The notes: generated by a model from the sequence alone, not told the origin. 64,000 nt of DNA from an uncultured Actinobaculum sp. (GCA_938020505.1 CALIHR010000005.1:59591-123590), one strand, 5' to 3'. Shown: positions 34,954 to 44,430, counted from the stretch's first letter. Numbers and translations are program-made.

Positions 34954-35273
34954 CTATGGTCGATAGGCTCCGGTACGACCCTCAAGTCGTGGATTCGATG
35001 CTGTGGAAGTTTGACTCCGCCGTCGAACAGGTCCGCGAATCAAAAGGCGAAAGCGAGATCGCTGCGAGTGCAGGAGCTTTCGTGGGAGGCGGTCTGGAAG
35101 GCAAAGCGGAACAAGCGGCGCGGAGCGTCGCCGAAGGTCGATCGGACTATCTTCTGCGGCTTGGCGCTTACAAAGAAGCCCTTCTCAAGGTGAAGAGCAA
35201 GGTCGAAGGCGCAGACGCCGACTCTGCTGACGGCTTCAAGCGGCCTCCGCGTTGGCGCAACGAAATCGTTTAG
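34950..35273 (+). CDS. Small helical protein of the T7SS-like module
   Basis: A 107-residue hydrophilic, helical protein: DRLRYDPQVVDSMLWKFDSA in the first helix, a Gly-rich turn (GAFVGGGLEGKAEQAARSV) and a second helix (YLLRLGAYKEALLKVKSKVE). No strict WXG is present at the turn, but the GGG turn and size fit Esx/DUF-type partner proteins of LXG effectors. It starts at the ATG at 34950, overlapping the lipoprotein stop (ATGA). A second in-frame ATG is at 34956. Confidence 0.7.
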   Translation: MTMVDRLRYDPQVVDSMLWKFDSAVEQVRESKGESEIAASAGAFVGGGLEGKAEQAARSVAEGRSDYLLRLGAYKEALLKVKSKVEGADADSADGFKRPPRWRNEIV

Positions 35274-35804
35274 CTGCGGCTCGGACGGCGACGGGTCTAA
35301 AGAGCTCACAGCCAAAGACTTGCGGCCAAAAAGCCAGTCGTCTGATCGGGCTCCTCGAGCCAAGATGCCTGAGAGCGTTTAAGCGGTTGTTTGAGGGCTT
35401 TTGCAAGTTCTCGATGTCGGTTCGCCTCATCATTATTGTTCGGTTGAGTAAGTCGTGTGAACGAGGCGATTGCGTCGTTTCGAAACTCCTGAATGTGTTA
35501 AGAGAAGCAGCTGTAAATACCGAACCGGAAGGTGTGTATATAAGTAATGAATATTTCGATCGATGTTCAGCTCTTGCTTCCGGTGAAAAGTGGTGTCCCG
35601 CTCTTAGCGAAACGACGTCAGCCCGTGACTTTTCCTTGTGCTCTAGCTTATCCTCCGTCTGGGACTTTAGTCCCTTCATCCATTTTCCGATCCATGAAAT
35701 GGTTGAACTCCAAGAGCCGCCTTGCGGTAGGCCTAATTAATCACGATCTCACGCAGGTAAGGCTGAAAAGCTCACCACCATCCTTTAAACGGAAGGCAAT
35801 CTAC
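35274..35804. other. 531-bp region without a supported gene
   Basis: The DNA is less GC-rich than its surroundings. Open frames here have no conserved-looking protein and no ribosome-binding site. GGAAGGCAATCTAC at the right edge serves the next gene. The AT-rich stretch near 35505–35560 is a plausible promoter. Confidence 0.5.
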
Positions 35805-37280
35805 ATGAAACGCAGGATTCGACATGTGTCCGCGATCGCCTCTTTCCTTTCTCTGATCTCCGTGACCCCCGCCGTCGCCGACGTCGGCGCTTCGGGTCCG
35901 GCCCCCTCCTCCGCAGGGAAGGCCATCGGTCTCCGTGTGGGCGAGGATCCCACGCCCGCCCCGGGAAATGCGGGGAACTCGGAAGGCTCGTCCAGCGGCT
36001 CCCAGGGAGGGTCCGATGGATCCCAAGGCAATCCGAACGCTCCCAAGAAGTCCTACGGAGCGAAGGGGTATTTGGTCACGAGGAAGGCCCCCGCCCGCTC
36101 GGTTGCGGGTTTCAAGACCACGCGGGACTCTTACCGCTTTGCCATCGACGGGAGGGAATACACGCTCGAAGCGACCCCGCAGTACAAGAACCCCTCCGTG
36201 GCTCTTACGCGCTTCAAAATGACCCATGCGGCGGCCATTGCAAAGATCCGCGCACACTTCAAGCTTCCCGACCTTTCTGAGTCGACCGCCACGCAGTACG
36301 TCAATGTGCTCTCGGATCAGGTCATGGCCGCGAACGCGCCGGTGTCTTCGGATGAAATCTTCGCCGTCGCCGATTTCTCCTCCACCCTTGCGGCTCCCGC
36401 GGACAACGCCAAGACGGAGCAGGTGCTTCCCAAGCTCGTTTATGCGACGAAGACCAAGAACGTCTCCGCGATCATCAAGACCGGCGGCGTCCTGGACAGC
36501 ACGATTCCCGCGGCTTCCAAGAAGAACGTCGCCCTCACCCAGAAGCTCGATTCGATGACGGGCCGCTCGAAGATGAACCCTGGAGGGTCGCAGCCGAGCC
36601 CGACCTCGTCGCCGACCAATCCCGACGGAAGCCAGCCCAGTCCGAGCGTGACGCCGATCAACCCCGGTGAGGAGCAGCCGAGACCGACGGCTTCCCCGTC
36701 CGCTCCGAACGGCCAGCGGCCCAACCCGGGCACGACGCCCGCCGCCCTGGCGCAGCCTCAGGCGAGAAGGCTGAAAGTTCCCAACGTCGATGCCGCCGTC
36801 GCCTACGCCAAGAAGTACGCCTTCACGCCGAACACTCAGCAGTACAAGTACTTCGAGCACGCCGACTGCACGAACTTCGCCTCCCAGATTCTGGCGGCCG
36901 GCGGTCAGCCGACCGACGCCTACTGGCACCCGCACCCGTGGGGCGACTCCACCAGGCACACCTACTCGTGGGCGGTGGCCAACGCCTTTGCCCGTCACTG
37001 GGGCCTCAACCAGGGAACGACCAGCTGGACCGAGTTCGCCTCGCGAGTCCACCGCGGATCCTTCGTGGCTTTGGCCTACTCGAACGGCAAGGTCTACCAC
37101 ACCGCATTCGTGACCGAGCAGGCTGACGTCGTCAGCGACGAGTACGGAACTTACCGTACCTTTGCCATCGCCCAGCACACTCGCAACTACGAGGGCTGGG
37201 TCCACGGCAACGGCCTTGCCTCCGTGTGGAAGCAGCGCGGTTACTGGATCACCGCCGAGGGCGACAGCAACGGACGGTAA
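35805..37280 (+). CDS. Secreted Amidase_6 protein with Pro-rich linker
   Basis: A 491-residue protein starting at the ATG at 35805 (GGAAGG upstream). A signal peptide (SAIASFLSLISVTPAVA) is followed by a Ser/Gly-rich spacer, an α/β region (~100–260) and a Pro/Ser/Asn-rich linker with repeated NPGGSQPSP-type units (~265–320). The Amidase_6 domain (~330–491) follows: VAYAKKYAFTPNTQQY, HADCTNFASQ with the putative nucleophile Cys355, and VYHTAFVTEQ with the putative His. Compared with the copy at 10634–11764 it shares only the C-terminal domain. It is probably a wall-acting amidase or peptidase. Confidence 0.87.
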   Translation: MKRRIRHVSAIASFLSLISVTPAVADVGASGPAPSSAGKAIGLRVGEDPTPAPGNAGNSEGSSSGSQGGSDGSQGNPNAPKKSYGAKGYLVTRKAPARSVAGFKTTRDSYRFAIDGREYTLEATPQYKNPSVALTRFKMTHAAAIAKIRAHFKLPDLSESTATQYVNVLSDQVMAANAPVSSDEIFAVADFSSTLAAPADNAKTEQVLPKLVYATKTKNVSAIIKTGGVLDSTIPAASKKNVALTQKLDSMTGRSKMNPGGSQPSPTSSPTNPDGSQPSPSVTPINPGEEQPRPTASPSAPNGQRPNPGTTPAALAQPQARRLKVPNVDAAVAYAKKYAFTPNTQQYKYFEHADCTNFASQILAAGGQPTDAYWHPHPWGDSTRHTYSWAVANAFARHWGLNQGTTSWTEFASRVHRGSFVALAYSNGKVYHTAFVTEQADVVSDEYGTYRTFAIAQHTRNYEGWVHGNGLASVWKQRGYWITAEGDSNGR

Positions 37281-37341
37281 GGGCGAGGCAACAGACAGCG
37301 GCGACCGCTGAGGCGCCTCTGCACTGAAACGCAGCGTCCGC

Positions 37342-37392
37342 GAAGAGACGGGGCGCGGGTCTGCCGGAAGGCGGCCCGCGCCCCGCTTCTTT
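37342..37392. terminator. Strong GC hairpin with T-rich end
   Basis: CGGGGCGCGGG (37349–37359) pairs perfectly with CCCGCGCCCCG (37375–37385); flanking GAAG and CTTC extend the stem, and TTCTTT follows. It terminates the amidase gene and faces the convergent SMP-30-like gene. Confidence 0.8.
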
Positions 37393-37480
37393 GAATCCGT
37401 CTGCGGCGACGACGCGGTCCCCTTTGTGAGGACGCCGTGCCTTAGCTTGCGACGTCGGCCCGTGCGCCGTCTCCTCTCGC

Positions 37481-38326
37481 TCAGCCGGCGAATGCGCGCA
37501 GCGGCTGGCCCGCGACCTCCGCCCGCATGTGGAAGACTGCGCCCGCGCCCGGCTCGTCGGCCGTCTCGCGCGACGTCGTGATGAAAACGTCGCGAAGGTC
37601 CTCCCCGCCGAGGGTCACGGCCGTCACTCCGCGCACGGGAAGCTCCCACTCGCCGAGCACCTCGGCTTCGGGAGAGTAGAGGCGCACTTTGCCGACCCGG
37701 TTCATCGCGCACCACACATTGCCCTCGGAATCGACGCAGAGGCCGTCAGGCCGCCCGCCGTCGCCGTCGTGGAAAAGCCTGCGGTTGACGAGGCTTCCCG
37801 ATTCGTCGACGTCGAACACGCTTGTGCCGCCCGTGGCGGTGTCGTTGTAGTAAGCGAGCCTTCCGTCGGCCGTGAAGTCGATCCCGTTGGACGTGGTGAC
37901 GGAATCGAGCACGACGTCCACGGCGCCGTCGGCCCCGATGCGGTAGAGCTTGGCGCCGCCCGGGGCCTTGTCGTACGGCATGGACCCCGCATACAGTCTG
38001 CCCGAAAGGTCGACGCCGCCCTCGTTCATGCGGACGCCGGGGTCCGCCCACATCTCGGCCTGCGGCACGGGCGCGCCGAAGGCGGAATCGGCGAGGGCGA
38101 TGCCGCGCTCGATTCCCACGACGTATCCGCCGCCCGCGCGAGGCCGCACGAAGGCCGCAACCGACGACCCGGTCGGCAGCCGATCGACGCTTCCGTCCGA
38201 GCCGATCGCAAGGATGTCGCCCGCAAGCATGTCGACGATCCGCAGCCCGCCCCACGAGGCATGCCAAGCCGGGCCTTCGCCGTGGAAGGCGACGACGTCA
38301 GTTATTTGAGTTGTCTTCTCCATCAT
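37481..38326 (-). CDS. SMP-30/gluconolactonase-like protein
   Basis: A 281-residue six-bladed β-propeller enzyme of the SMP-30/GNL/LRE family, which hydrolyses sugar lactones with a divalent metal. Metal-site motifs are FHGEGPAW (Glu), RMNEGGVD, TTSNGIDF (Asn) and RPDGLCVDSEGNVWCA (Asp). The start at 38326 (or the next ATG, 38323) lies inside the end of lutC, so it is the last gene of the lut operon. The link of a lactonase to lactate oxidation is unusual; it may open a hydroxy-acid lactone that feeds the same pathway. Confidence 0.88.
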   Translation of the reverse strand: MMEKTTQITDVVAFHGEGPAWHASWGGLRIVDMLAGDILAIGSDGSVDRLPTGSSVAAFVRPRAGGGYVVGIERGIALADSAFGAPVPQAEMWADPGVRMNEGGVDLSGRLYAGSMPYDKAPGGAKLYRIGADGAVDVVLDSVTTSNGIDFTADGRLAYYNDTATGGTSVFDVDESGSLVNRRLFHDGDGGRPDGLCVDSEGNVWCAMNRVGKVRLYSPEAEVLGEWELPVRGVTAVTLGGEDLRDVFITTSRETADEPGAGAVFHMRAEVAGQPLRAFAG

Positions 38327-38951
38327 CGACGATGATAACGCGAAGATTGCGCGGGCCGTGGACGCCGTCGACGCGCACCAGCTCAATGTCCGAGGTGGCC
38401 GAGGGGCCGGCGATCCACGTGGTCGGACGCGTCGGATTCTCGCCGAGCACGGCGACGGCCTCGGGGACCGTCGCCTTGACGTCCGAGGCCTTGAGCACCA
38501 CCACGTGGGTGTCTGGAACCAGGGAGATCGCGCGCCTGCCCATGTCCGGCGCGCCGTCGAGCATGATCGTGCCCGAAAGGGCGACGGCCACGCGCGAGGC
38601 GGTGACGACGGCGTCGATCCGGTCCAGCTCGGCATTGGTCAAAGGCGGCTCGTCGACGTGAATCTCGCGGCCTTTCGCGGCGGCCTCCGTCCAGGCGGGG
38701 TCGAGCCCGGGCGGCACGACGACGCTCGCCGCGTCCGACAGCGCCTCGGCGATGGCGGCCGGCACGTCGGCGGCGGCAGCCGCATGGGTGACCTTCGCCG
38801 TGTAATCGACGAGCTTCTCCTCCATCTCCGCCACGACGTCCGATCCGTCGCCGCCTGTGCGATAGTCCCGCGGAATCTCAGGCACGGGGATGGGCCCCGC
38901 CGCTCGGATTCGGCGGAAGATCTCCTCGCGTGCGTTCACAGCGGCCTTCAT
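38298..38951 (-). CDS. lutC: Lactate utilization protein LutC
   Basis: A 217-residue DUF162/LUD-domain protein of the LutABC L-lactate oxidation complex. Motifs: VNAREEIFRRIRAA at the N-terminus, ELDRIDAVVTASRVAVALSG, SLVPDTHVVVLKASDV and the C-terminal GPSATSDIELVRVDGVHGP. It overlaps lutB by four bases (ATGA) and the lactonase gene by ~29 bases. Confidence 0.93.
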   Translation of the reverse strand: MKAAVNAREEIFRRIRAAGPIPVPEIPRDYRTGGDGSDVVAEMEEKLVDYTAKVTHAAAAADVPAAIAEALSDAASVVVPPGLDPAWTEAAAKGREIHVDEPPLTNAELDRIDAVVTASRVAVALSGTIMLDGAPDMGRRAISLVPDTHVVVLKASDVKATVPEAVAVLGENPTRPTTWIAGPSATSDIELVRVDGVHGPRNLRVIIVDDGEDNSNN

Positions 38952-40501
38952 CGCCCGTCCTCCTTTTCTTCGCGCGCCTTCCACCATTGCCTGAAGCTTT
39001 GGGCGGGCGGCGCCGGAACGTCGCGCACCCTCGTCCACGATTTCGCGACCGGAAGCGGAACGCGGCCGATCTTCAAGTCGGGGCCGGCGATCAGGCGCCC
39101 GGCCTGGACGCTTTTGCCCGCGGCCTCCATCGCCTTGCCTGAACGCATGACCTTCGACGAGACGGCCATGCCCACGTCCCAGACGTTCGGAATGCCGCCG
39201 CGGTTGGCTTCGACCGACTTGTGGCGCAGATGGACGAGGATGTTCGGAAGGTCGATCTTGACCGGGCAGACGTCTCCGCACGCACCGCACAGAGAGCAGG
39301 CGAAGGGCAGACTGGACGCTGGATCGCTGCGATCGTAGGCCTCCAGCAGCTGCGGGGTGAGAACGGAGCCGATCGGCCCCGGATACACCGAGCCGTAGGC
39401 GTGCCCGCCCGTGTGACGGTATACGGGGCAGATGTTCATGCAGGCGGCGCAGCGGATGCATTTGAGGGCCTCGCGCCCGACCTCGTCGGCCAGCACGTTG
39501 GTGCGCCCGTTGTCGAGAAGGATGATGTGGAACTCCTGCGGTCCGTCACCCTCGGTGACGCCCGTCCAGAACGACGTGTACGGGTTCATGCGCTCGCCGG
39601 TCGCCGACCGCGGCAAAAGCTGGCCGATGACCTCGATGTCGCGATACTGCGGCACGAGCTTCTCGATTCCCATGATCGTGATGAGGGTTTCGGGAAGGGT
39701 CAGGCACATTCTGCCGTTGCCTTCCGACTCGAAGATTCCCACCGTGCCGGTTTCGGCCACCCCGATGTTTGCGCCCGAGAGTGCGACCTTTGCCGTCAGG
39801 AACTTTTTGCGCAGGTGCGCGCGAGCGGCCATGGCGAGGATGCGCGGTTCGTCGCTCAGACCCTGGGCGTCTTCCATTCGCGCCTCAAAGATGGCTTTCA
39901 CTTCGGCGCGGTTGCGATGGATCGCTGGGACGACGATGTGCGAGGGCATATCCTCCGAAAGCTGGACGATCATCTCGGCCAGGTCCGTCTCCCACGCTTT
40001 GATCCCGTGCTTTTCCAGATGCTCGTTGAGGTTGATTTCTTGGGTTGCCATGGACTTGACCTTGACAACCTCGTCCACTCCCTTGGCGGAGATGAGGTTG
40101 AGCGCGATTGCGTTGGCCTCTTCGGCGTCGCGCGCCCAATGGACCACGCCGCCGCGCTTGGTGACGTTTTCTTCGAATTGCTCGAGGAGCCTCACCCAGT
40201 CGGCTGCCACGGCCCTCTTGATGTTCGACGCCGCTTCGCGAAGGCCTTCCCAATCGGGCATCTCCTCGACCCGCAGATTGCGCTTGGCCCGGATCTTGCC
40301 CGTCGCATACCCGAGATTGCGCCGCATCTGCGTGTTCTTGAGGGTCTCGTGAGCCGCCCGGGGAAAATGCCCGCCCCACTGCAGCGGATCGTCGGGAATC
40401 GGATGGCCGGGATGCCAGCCGAGCTTGGCCTCTTCGGCGTCTTTCTGCGTCCACGTCGAGGGCCGGAATTTCTTGGCGAAATCAGAGAGGGTCCCCATCA
40501 T
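38948..40501 (-). CDS. lutB: Iron–sulfur lactate utilization protein LutB
   Basis: A 517-residue iron–sulfur protein of L-lactate oxidation to pyruvate. A LUD domain (~60–300; NIGVAETGTVGIFESEGNGR) is followed by two [4Fe-4S] motifs, CIRCAACMNICPVYRHTGG and CSLCGACGDVCPVK. The ATG at 40501 overlaps the lutA stop (ATGA), with a second ATG at 40498. Length is at the upper end for LutB. Confidence 0.95.
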   Translation of the reverse strand: MMGTLSDFAKKFRPSTWTQKDAEEAKLGWHPGHPIPDDPLQWGGHFPRAAHETLKNTQMRRNLGYATGKIRAKRNLRVEEMPDWEGLREAASNIKRAVAADWVRLLEQFEENVTKRGGVVHWARDAEEANAIALNLISAKGVDEVVKVKSMATQEINLNEHLEKHGIKAWETDLAEMIVQLSEDMPSHIVVPAIHRNRAEVKAIFEARMEDAQGLSDEPRILAMAARAHLRKKFLTAKVALSGANIGVAETGTVGIFESEGNGRMCLTLPETLITIMGIEKLVPQYRDIEVIGQLLPRSATGERMNPYTSFWTGVTEGDGPQEFHIILLDNGRTNVLADEVGREALKCIRCAACMNICPVYRHTGGHAYGSVYPGPIGSVLTPQLLEAYDRSDPASSLPFACSLCGACGDVCPVKIDLPNILVHLRHKSVEANRGGIPNVWDVGMAVSSKVMRSGKAMEAAGKSVQAGRLIAGPDLKIGRVPLPVAKSWTRVRDVPAPPAQSFRQWWKAREEKEDGR

Positions 40502-41286
40502 GCACCTACCTTCGTGTTTGTCGCGGGGGCGAACCAGGGGGATTCCTCGGTTCCTGCAAGGACTTCGGCCAGATGCATCGATCTGATGCCGGAGCCGGAT
40601 CGCGCCAGGCCTCCGCCGATGTTCATCAGGCACGAGTAGTCGCCTGCCACGACGATCTCGGCGCCCGTCGAGATGATGTTCGCCATCTTGTCGGAGAGCA
40701 TCGCTGCCGATACCTCGGGGTTCTTCAGCGAAAAGGTTCCTCCGAAGCCGCAGCAGACGTCGGAATCGGGCAGCGGCACGTAGTCGATGCCCCGGACGGC
40801 CGCAATGAGCCGCGTGGCGGTGTCGCCGATGCGCGCCACCCGCAGGGAGTGGCACGTGGTGTGATACGTGACCCTGTGAGGGAAATAGGCGCCGACGTCG
40901 GCCATTCCGAGCACGTTGACGAGCAATTCGGGAAGGTCGTAGGTTTTCTTGGCGAGCGCCTCCGCGTAGACCGCGAGCTGCGGCTTGCCTTGGTCTCTCG
41001 CCACAAGCGCCGCCTGATGCCGGAGCGACCCCGTGCACGAGCCCGATGGGGCGACGATGGCGTCCCATTGCCCGTCGAGCACGGGGGTGAAGGTGTCGAC
41101 GTGGTTGCGGATGAGCGGAATGGCCTCGGGATAGTAACCCGTGTTGACGTGCATTTGGCCGCAGCAGCCCTGGGCTTCGGGAAAATAAACCTCGTGCCCT
41201 AGGCGTTCGAGCAAATGGACGGTCGCCTGCGCCGCCTGCGGGAACATGACGTCCGCGATACACGTTGAAAACAGTGCGATTTTCAT
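40498..41286 (-). CDS. lutA: LutA, (Fe-S)-binding CCG-domain protein
   Basis: A 262-residue protein with two CCG domains: FPEAQGCCGQMHVNTGY and SDVCCGFGGTFSLKNPEVS, which hold a non-canonical Fe–S cluster in LutA/GlpC-type proteins. It is the first gene of lutA–lutB–lutC–SMP30. No lut regulator is found nearby. The 247-bp gap to lctP (41287–41533) shows no gene. Confidence 0.94.
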   Translation of the reverse strand: MKIALFSTCIADVMFPQAAQATVHLLERLGHEVYFPEAQGCCGQMHVNTGYYPEAIPLIRNHVDTFTPVLDGQWDAIVAPSGSCTGSLRHQAALVARDQGKPQLAVYAEALAKKTYDLPELLVNVLGMADVGAYFPHRVTYHTTCHSLRVARIGDTATRLIAAVRGIDYVPLPDSDVCCGFGGTFSLKNPEVSAAMLSDKMANIISTGAEIVVAGDYSCLMNIGGGLARSGSGIRSMHLAEVLAGTEESPWFAPATNTKVGA

Positions 41287-41533
41287 ACGTTTGCCTTTTC
41301 TATTGAGGGGGGTTCAGACCGCCGCAGAAGGGTTCGGGCAGCCGTTTCGCCTGCCGTCGGGGACGACGTCGCAGAAGCGGATCCGCGGACGCCGCCTCGC
41401 GAGCGAAGATCCTGGGACTGCGCGGAGGAAAATCCGCGGGAGTCGCGTGCGGCGATTCCGAAGCGCAGTCAAACGGAAGCCCTTTTTGCCTACCGCCCGG
41501 AACCCCGGCGTCGTTTTACAGGGAGCCCCAGCG

Positions 41534-43192
41534 TCAGTTTGAGATGAGGAACCCCAGCGTCCCGCTCGAAGCAAGCACCACGATCATGCCGAGCAGTGCG
41601 ATGAAAGCGATCGAGTAGGGGGCGGCTTTGCGCAGGAGCGTCGATTCGGATCCGGGCTCCTTGATCGCCGTGGCCGCGATTGCGAGATTCTGGGGGCTGA
41701 CTATTTTTCCGATGCCACCTCCGATTTCGTTGGCTGCCAAGAGCAGTTGAGTGCTGATTCCGGCCTTCGCCCCCGCCGTCGACTGGAGATTCGCGAACAG
41801 GGCGCCGGCCGACGTCGCCGAACCTGTCACTGCCGTTCCGACCCACCCGAGGATGGGCGAGAGGAATGCGAACGCCCCGCCCGCCGCGGCGAGCCACGTG
41901 CCGATGGCCACCGTCTGGCCCGAGAAGTTCATGACGTATGCGAGAGCCATGACCACGGTGATGGTCAGGATGGCGAGCTTGAGATCGATGACCGTCTTCC
42001 ACAGCGTCGCCATCCCCTCGCCGAAGGAGAAGGGGTGCTTTCCGCCGGAGCTGTTCTTTCCGTAGACGACGGCGACGATCAGCCCGGTCAGCAGGAGCAT
42101 CGTCCCCGGCGATGAAAGCCAGCTGAACGTGAACTGGGTTGCCTTGACGGCCTGCCCGTCGGCGCCGAGCAGCTGACCGTCAAGCCCCGGCCAGCCGAAT
42201 GCAACGTCCGTCGATTCGAGCGCCTTGGGCACATCGATTCCCGCCGTCCACAGCTTGGCGACTGCGAAAATGACGACCACGAGCCAGTAGGGCAGGAGCC
42301 CCAGGGCCACGCGCGAGCCGCTGAGCTTTTCCGAGGAGGTCTCGGACAGCTGTTCCTCAGGCGTGCGGGGGCGCCACACCCGCAGGAGGAGGGTGACCGA
42401 GGCGAAGGAGAGCAGCGACGCGAACACCGCCGTCAACTCGTAGGAAAGGAAGTTTGCGGCCACGATGTGGCCGAGCCCCATGGTCACCCCGGCCACGAGC
42501 GCGGCAGGCCACGCCTGTTTCATTCCGCGTTTGCCGTCGAGGATGCCGAGGAGGAGCACGGGGATCCAGCACAGGAAGAGCGGGGTGATGCGCCCTTGGG
42601 TCGCGCCGACGGCGTCGGCGGAGGAGCTGCCGAGCTTCGCGGCGGTGGTCACCGGGATGGCCATCGCGCCGAAGCAGACGTTGAGAGCGTTGCCGACCAT
42701 CGTCGCGAGCGCCGCCTTGATCGCGGGGACGCCGAGGGCGAGCAGCATGGCGCAGGAGATCGCGACGGGCGCGCCGAAGCCCGCGAGGCCTTCCATGAGG
42801 CCGCAGAAGCAGAAGCCGATGAGGAGCGCCTGGACCCGCACGTCCCCTTTGCCGACGGCGGCGAACACCCGCCTGACGTCTTCCGAGCGGCCCGTTTTCT
42901 TTGTCAGGTTGTAGAGCCACACGGCCATGATGACGATGTAGACGATCGGGAAGAGGCCGAAGGCCGCGCCCTGGGTCGCGGAAAGCAGCGCGAGGTCCAC
43001 AGGCATGCCGAAGGCGAAGATCGCCGCCGCGAGGGCCGCCGCAAGAGAGATGATCGCGCACACGTGCGTTTTCACCTTGAACACGCCAAGAAGAACGAAA
43101 AAGACGACGAGCGGCAGAAGGCCGAGCAGCGCCGTCAATGCGAGCGACGATCCCACCGCCGTCGTCGACGGCGTGTAAGCGGCGTAGATCAT
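41534..43192 (-). CDS. lctP: L-lactate permease
   Basis: A 552-residue LctP-family membrane transporter with ~13 helices that imports lactate with protons. Family features include LLIGFCFCGLMEGLAGFGAPVAIS and, near the C-terminus, GWVGTAVTGSATSAGALFANLQ and IGGGIGKIVSPQNLAIA, each broken here into overlapping helices. It stands in the same direction as and upstream of lutABC, so uptake and oxidation are linked, although the 247-bp gap may hold a separate promoter. Confidence 0.95.
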   Translation of the reverse strand: MIYAAYTPSTTAVGSSLALTALLGLLPLVVFFVLLGVFKVKTHVCAIISLAAALAAAIFAFGMPVDLALLSATQGAAFGLFPIVYIVIMAVWLYNLTKKTGRSEDVRRVFAAVGKGDVRVQALLIGFCFCGLMEGLAGFGAPVAISCAMLLALGVPAIKAALATMVGNALNVCFGAMAIPVTTAAKLGSSSADAVGATQGRITPLFLCWIPVLLLGILDGKRGMKQAWPAALVAGVTMGLGHIVAANFLSYELTAVFASLLSFASVTLLLRVWRPRTPEEQLSETSSEKLSGSRVALGLLPYWLVVVIFAVAKLWTAGIDVPKALESTDVAFGWPGLDGQLLGADGQAVKATQFTFSWLSSPGTMLLLTGLIVAVVYGKNSSGGKHPFSFGEGMATLWKTVIDLKLAILTITVVMALAYVMNFSGQTVAIGTWLAAAGGAFAFLSPILGWVGTAVTGSATSAGALFANLQSTAGAKAGISTQLLLAANEIGGGIGKIVSPQNLAIAATAIKEPGSESTLLRKAAPYSIAFIALLGMIVVLASSGTLGFLISN

Positions 43193-43695
43193 GGGGTCTC
43201 CTTTCTTCTGCGAGGGGATCTGCCCCTGGCCGCACCTCCGTTGGTTACGGTCTGAAAGTGACCGAAATGGTGAGAGGCTTCTGCCGTCTCCTTCGTACGG
43301 CGAGATCCCCTGATGTGCGACCTACGTTACACCCGGCGAACGTTCGAGATCAACGGGATTGGCAGAGCGGGGTTCTATGCATAAAGAGCCTCGGTCAATC
43401 AGCCCTGCGACAGCCGCCGCACTCGATGATTGCGGCCGGATACTAGAGGTCTCATTTGCCCGTGGGGATAGAAGCTCGGGCTGCCCGGAATGTGGCAGTC
43501 ACTGCGGCAGGCGGGCATCCCCATAAAGCCGAGAGCCTTCTGTGGCTTGGCGTGCACGCCTTTCTCCGTCTCGCATTCTTGAAGGGGGAAGCAACCTACC
43601 GGAATGCCTACTATTCTGGTGTTCATCCGCCTAGTCTGGTTGGTGTACGGGGGTTGAACGCCCGACCGTTTGCCGGAGAGTTGAGGAGGCTCGGC
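43193..43695. other. 503-bp region without a supported gene
   Basis: This gap lies between divergent lctP and the LppM-like gene. An open frame runs through 43456–43695 in phase with the latter, but it has no conserved or signal-like sequence and the strong ribosome-binding site GAGGAGGC is at 43683–43690. The region should hold both promoters. Confidence 0.5.
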
Positions 43696-44430
43696 ATGTC
43701 CACATCTATGAAAACGTATCAGCGAATCATTGGTTTTCTGGCGCTAGTACTTACGTTGCTTTTGGGAGCGTGCCGAACCGACATAACTTTTGAAGTGCAT
43801 CCAGACGGTAAAATCAAAACCGTTGTGATTGCCGAGGACAGCCGCGGCACGCTGGCGGCTATACATCAAACTTGTGATGACCTGCGAGTTCAGTTTAAAC
43901 GTGTCGGCAACCTTTCTGAAAACGCCAAAATGGAAGACATTACGCCCTCAGGCGGCAATCTCACGTGTAGATACACTTCGGACGATCCGATCAGAAAAGG
44001 TGAAAAGATTACTGATAATGGTAGGAACTACTCTCTTACCTTTCCGCCTTCAACACAACAGAGTCAGACGAATCGCAAAATGAACGCCACGACGACGATT
44101 GTCATGCCGGGCAAGATTGTGCGGACCACGGTGGGCAGGATTGAGGGCAATAAGGTGATCATCAAAGGTTTGGATTACATTAGTGACGGTTTCACTATTG
44201 TTGCTCAGAAAGAATCTTCATCTAATCATTCTGATAGTTCGTCGTCTAAGAAGCCTGGTGTGTCGGTCTCGGAGAAGGCCGACGGCGGTTTTTCTGTATG
44301 GGGGTGGATTCTCCTCGGATTCAGCGTTTGCGTGGTTGTTGTTATTGTTGTGGGAGTTGTTGTCGCTGTTGTGAAGCGGCGGCGGGGTCGCGGGCAGGCT
44401 GTTGGGCCGTATTCTTACCAGGGCAGGTAG
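43696..44430 (+). CDS. LppM-like lipoprotein with C-terminal membrane helix
   Basis: A 244-residue protein with a signal peptide and lipobox (TLLLGAC), an α/β domain starting DITFEVHPDGKIKTVVIAED, a Ser/Lys linker (SSSNHSDSSSSKKPG) and one C-terminal helix (WILLGFSVCVVVVIVVGVVV) followed by KRRRGRG. This order is that of the LppM family of mycobacteria, which are lipoproteins with a helical tail anchor. GAGGAGGCTCGGC precedes the ATG. Function in this organism is unknown; base composition is AT-richer than its neighbours. Confidence 0.8.
   Translation: MSTSMKTYQRIIGFLALVLTLLLGACRTDITFEVHPDGKIKTVVIAEDSRGTLAAIHQTCDDLRVQFKRVGNLSENAKMEDITPSGGNLTCRYTSDDPIRKGEKITDNGRNYSLTFPPSTQQSQTNRKMNATTTIVMPGKIVRTTVGRIEGNKVIIKGLDYISDGFTIVAQKESSSNHSDSSSSKKPGVSVSEKADGGFSVWGWILLGFSVCVVVVIVVGVVVAVVKRRRGRGQAVGPYSYQGR

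Noticed and set aside
35252..35740. 162-codon open frame after the small helical protein
   Set aside because: No ribosome-binding site, cysteine-rich random-looking product and unusual codon use.
43456..43695. 80-residue N-terminal extension of the LppM-like protein
   Set aside because: It would place the signal peptide inside the protein; the strong ribosome-binding site at 43683–43690 fits the ATG at 43696.
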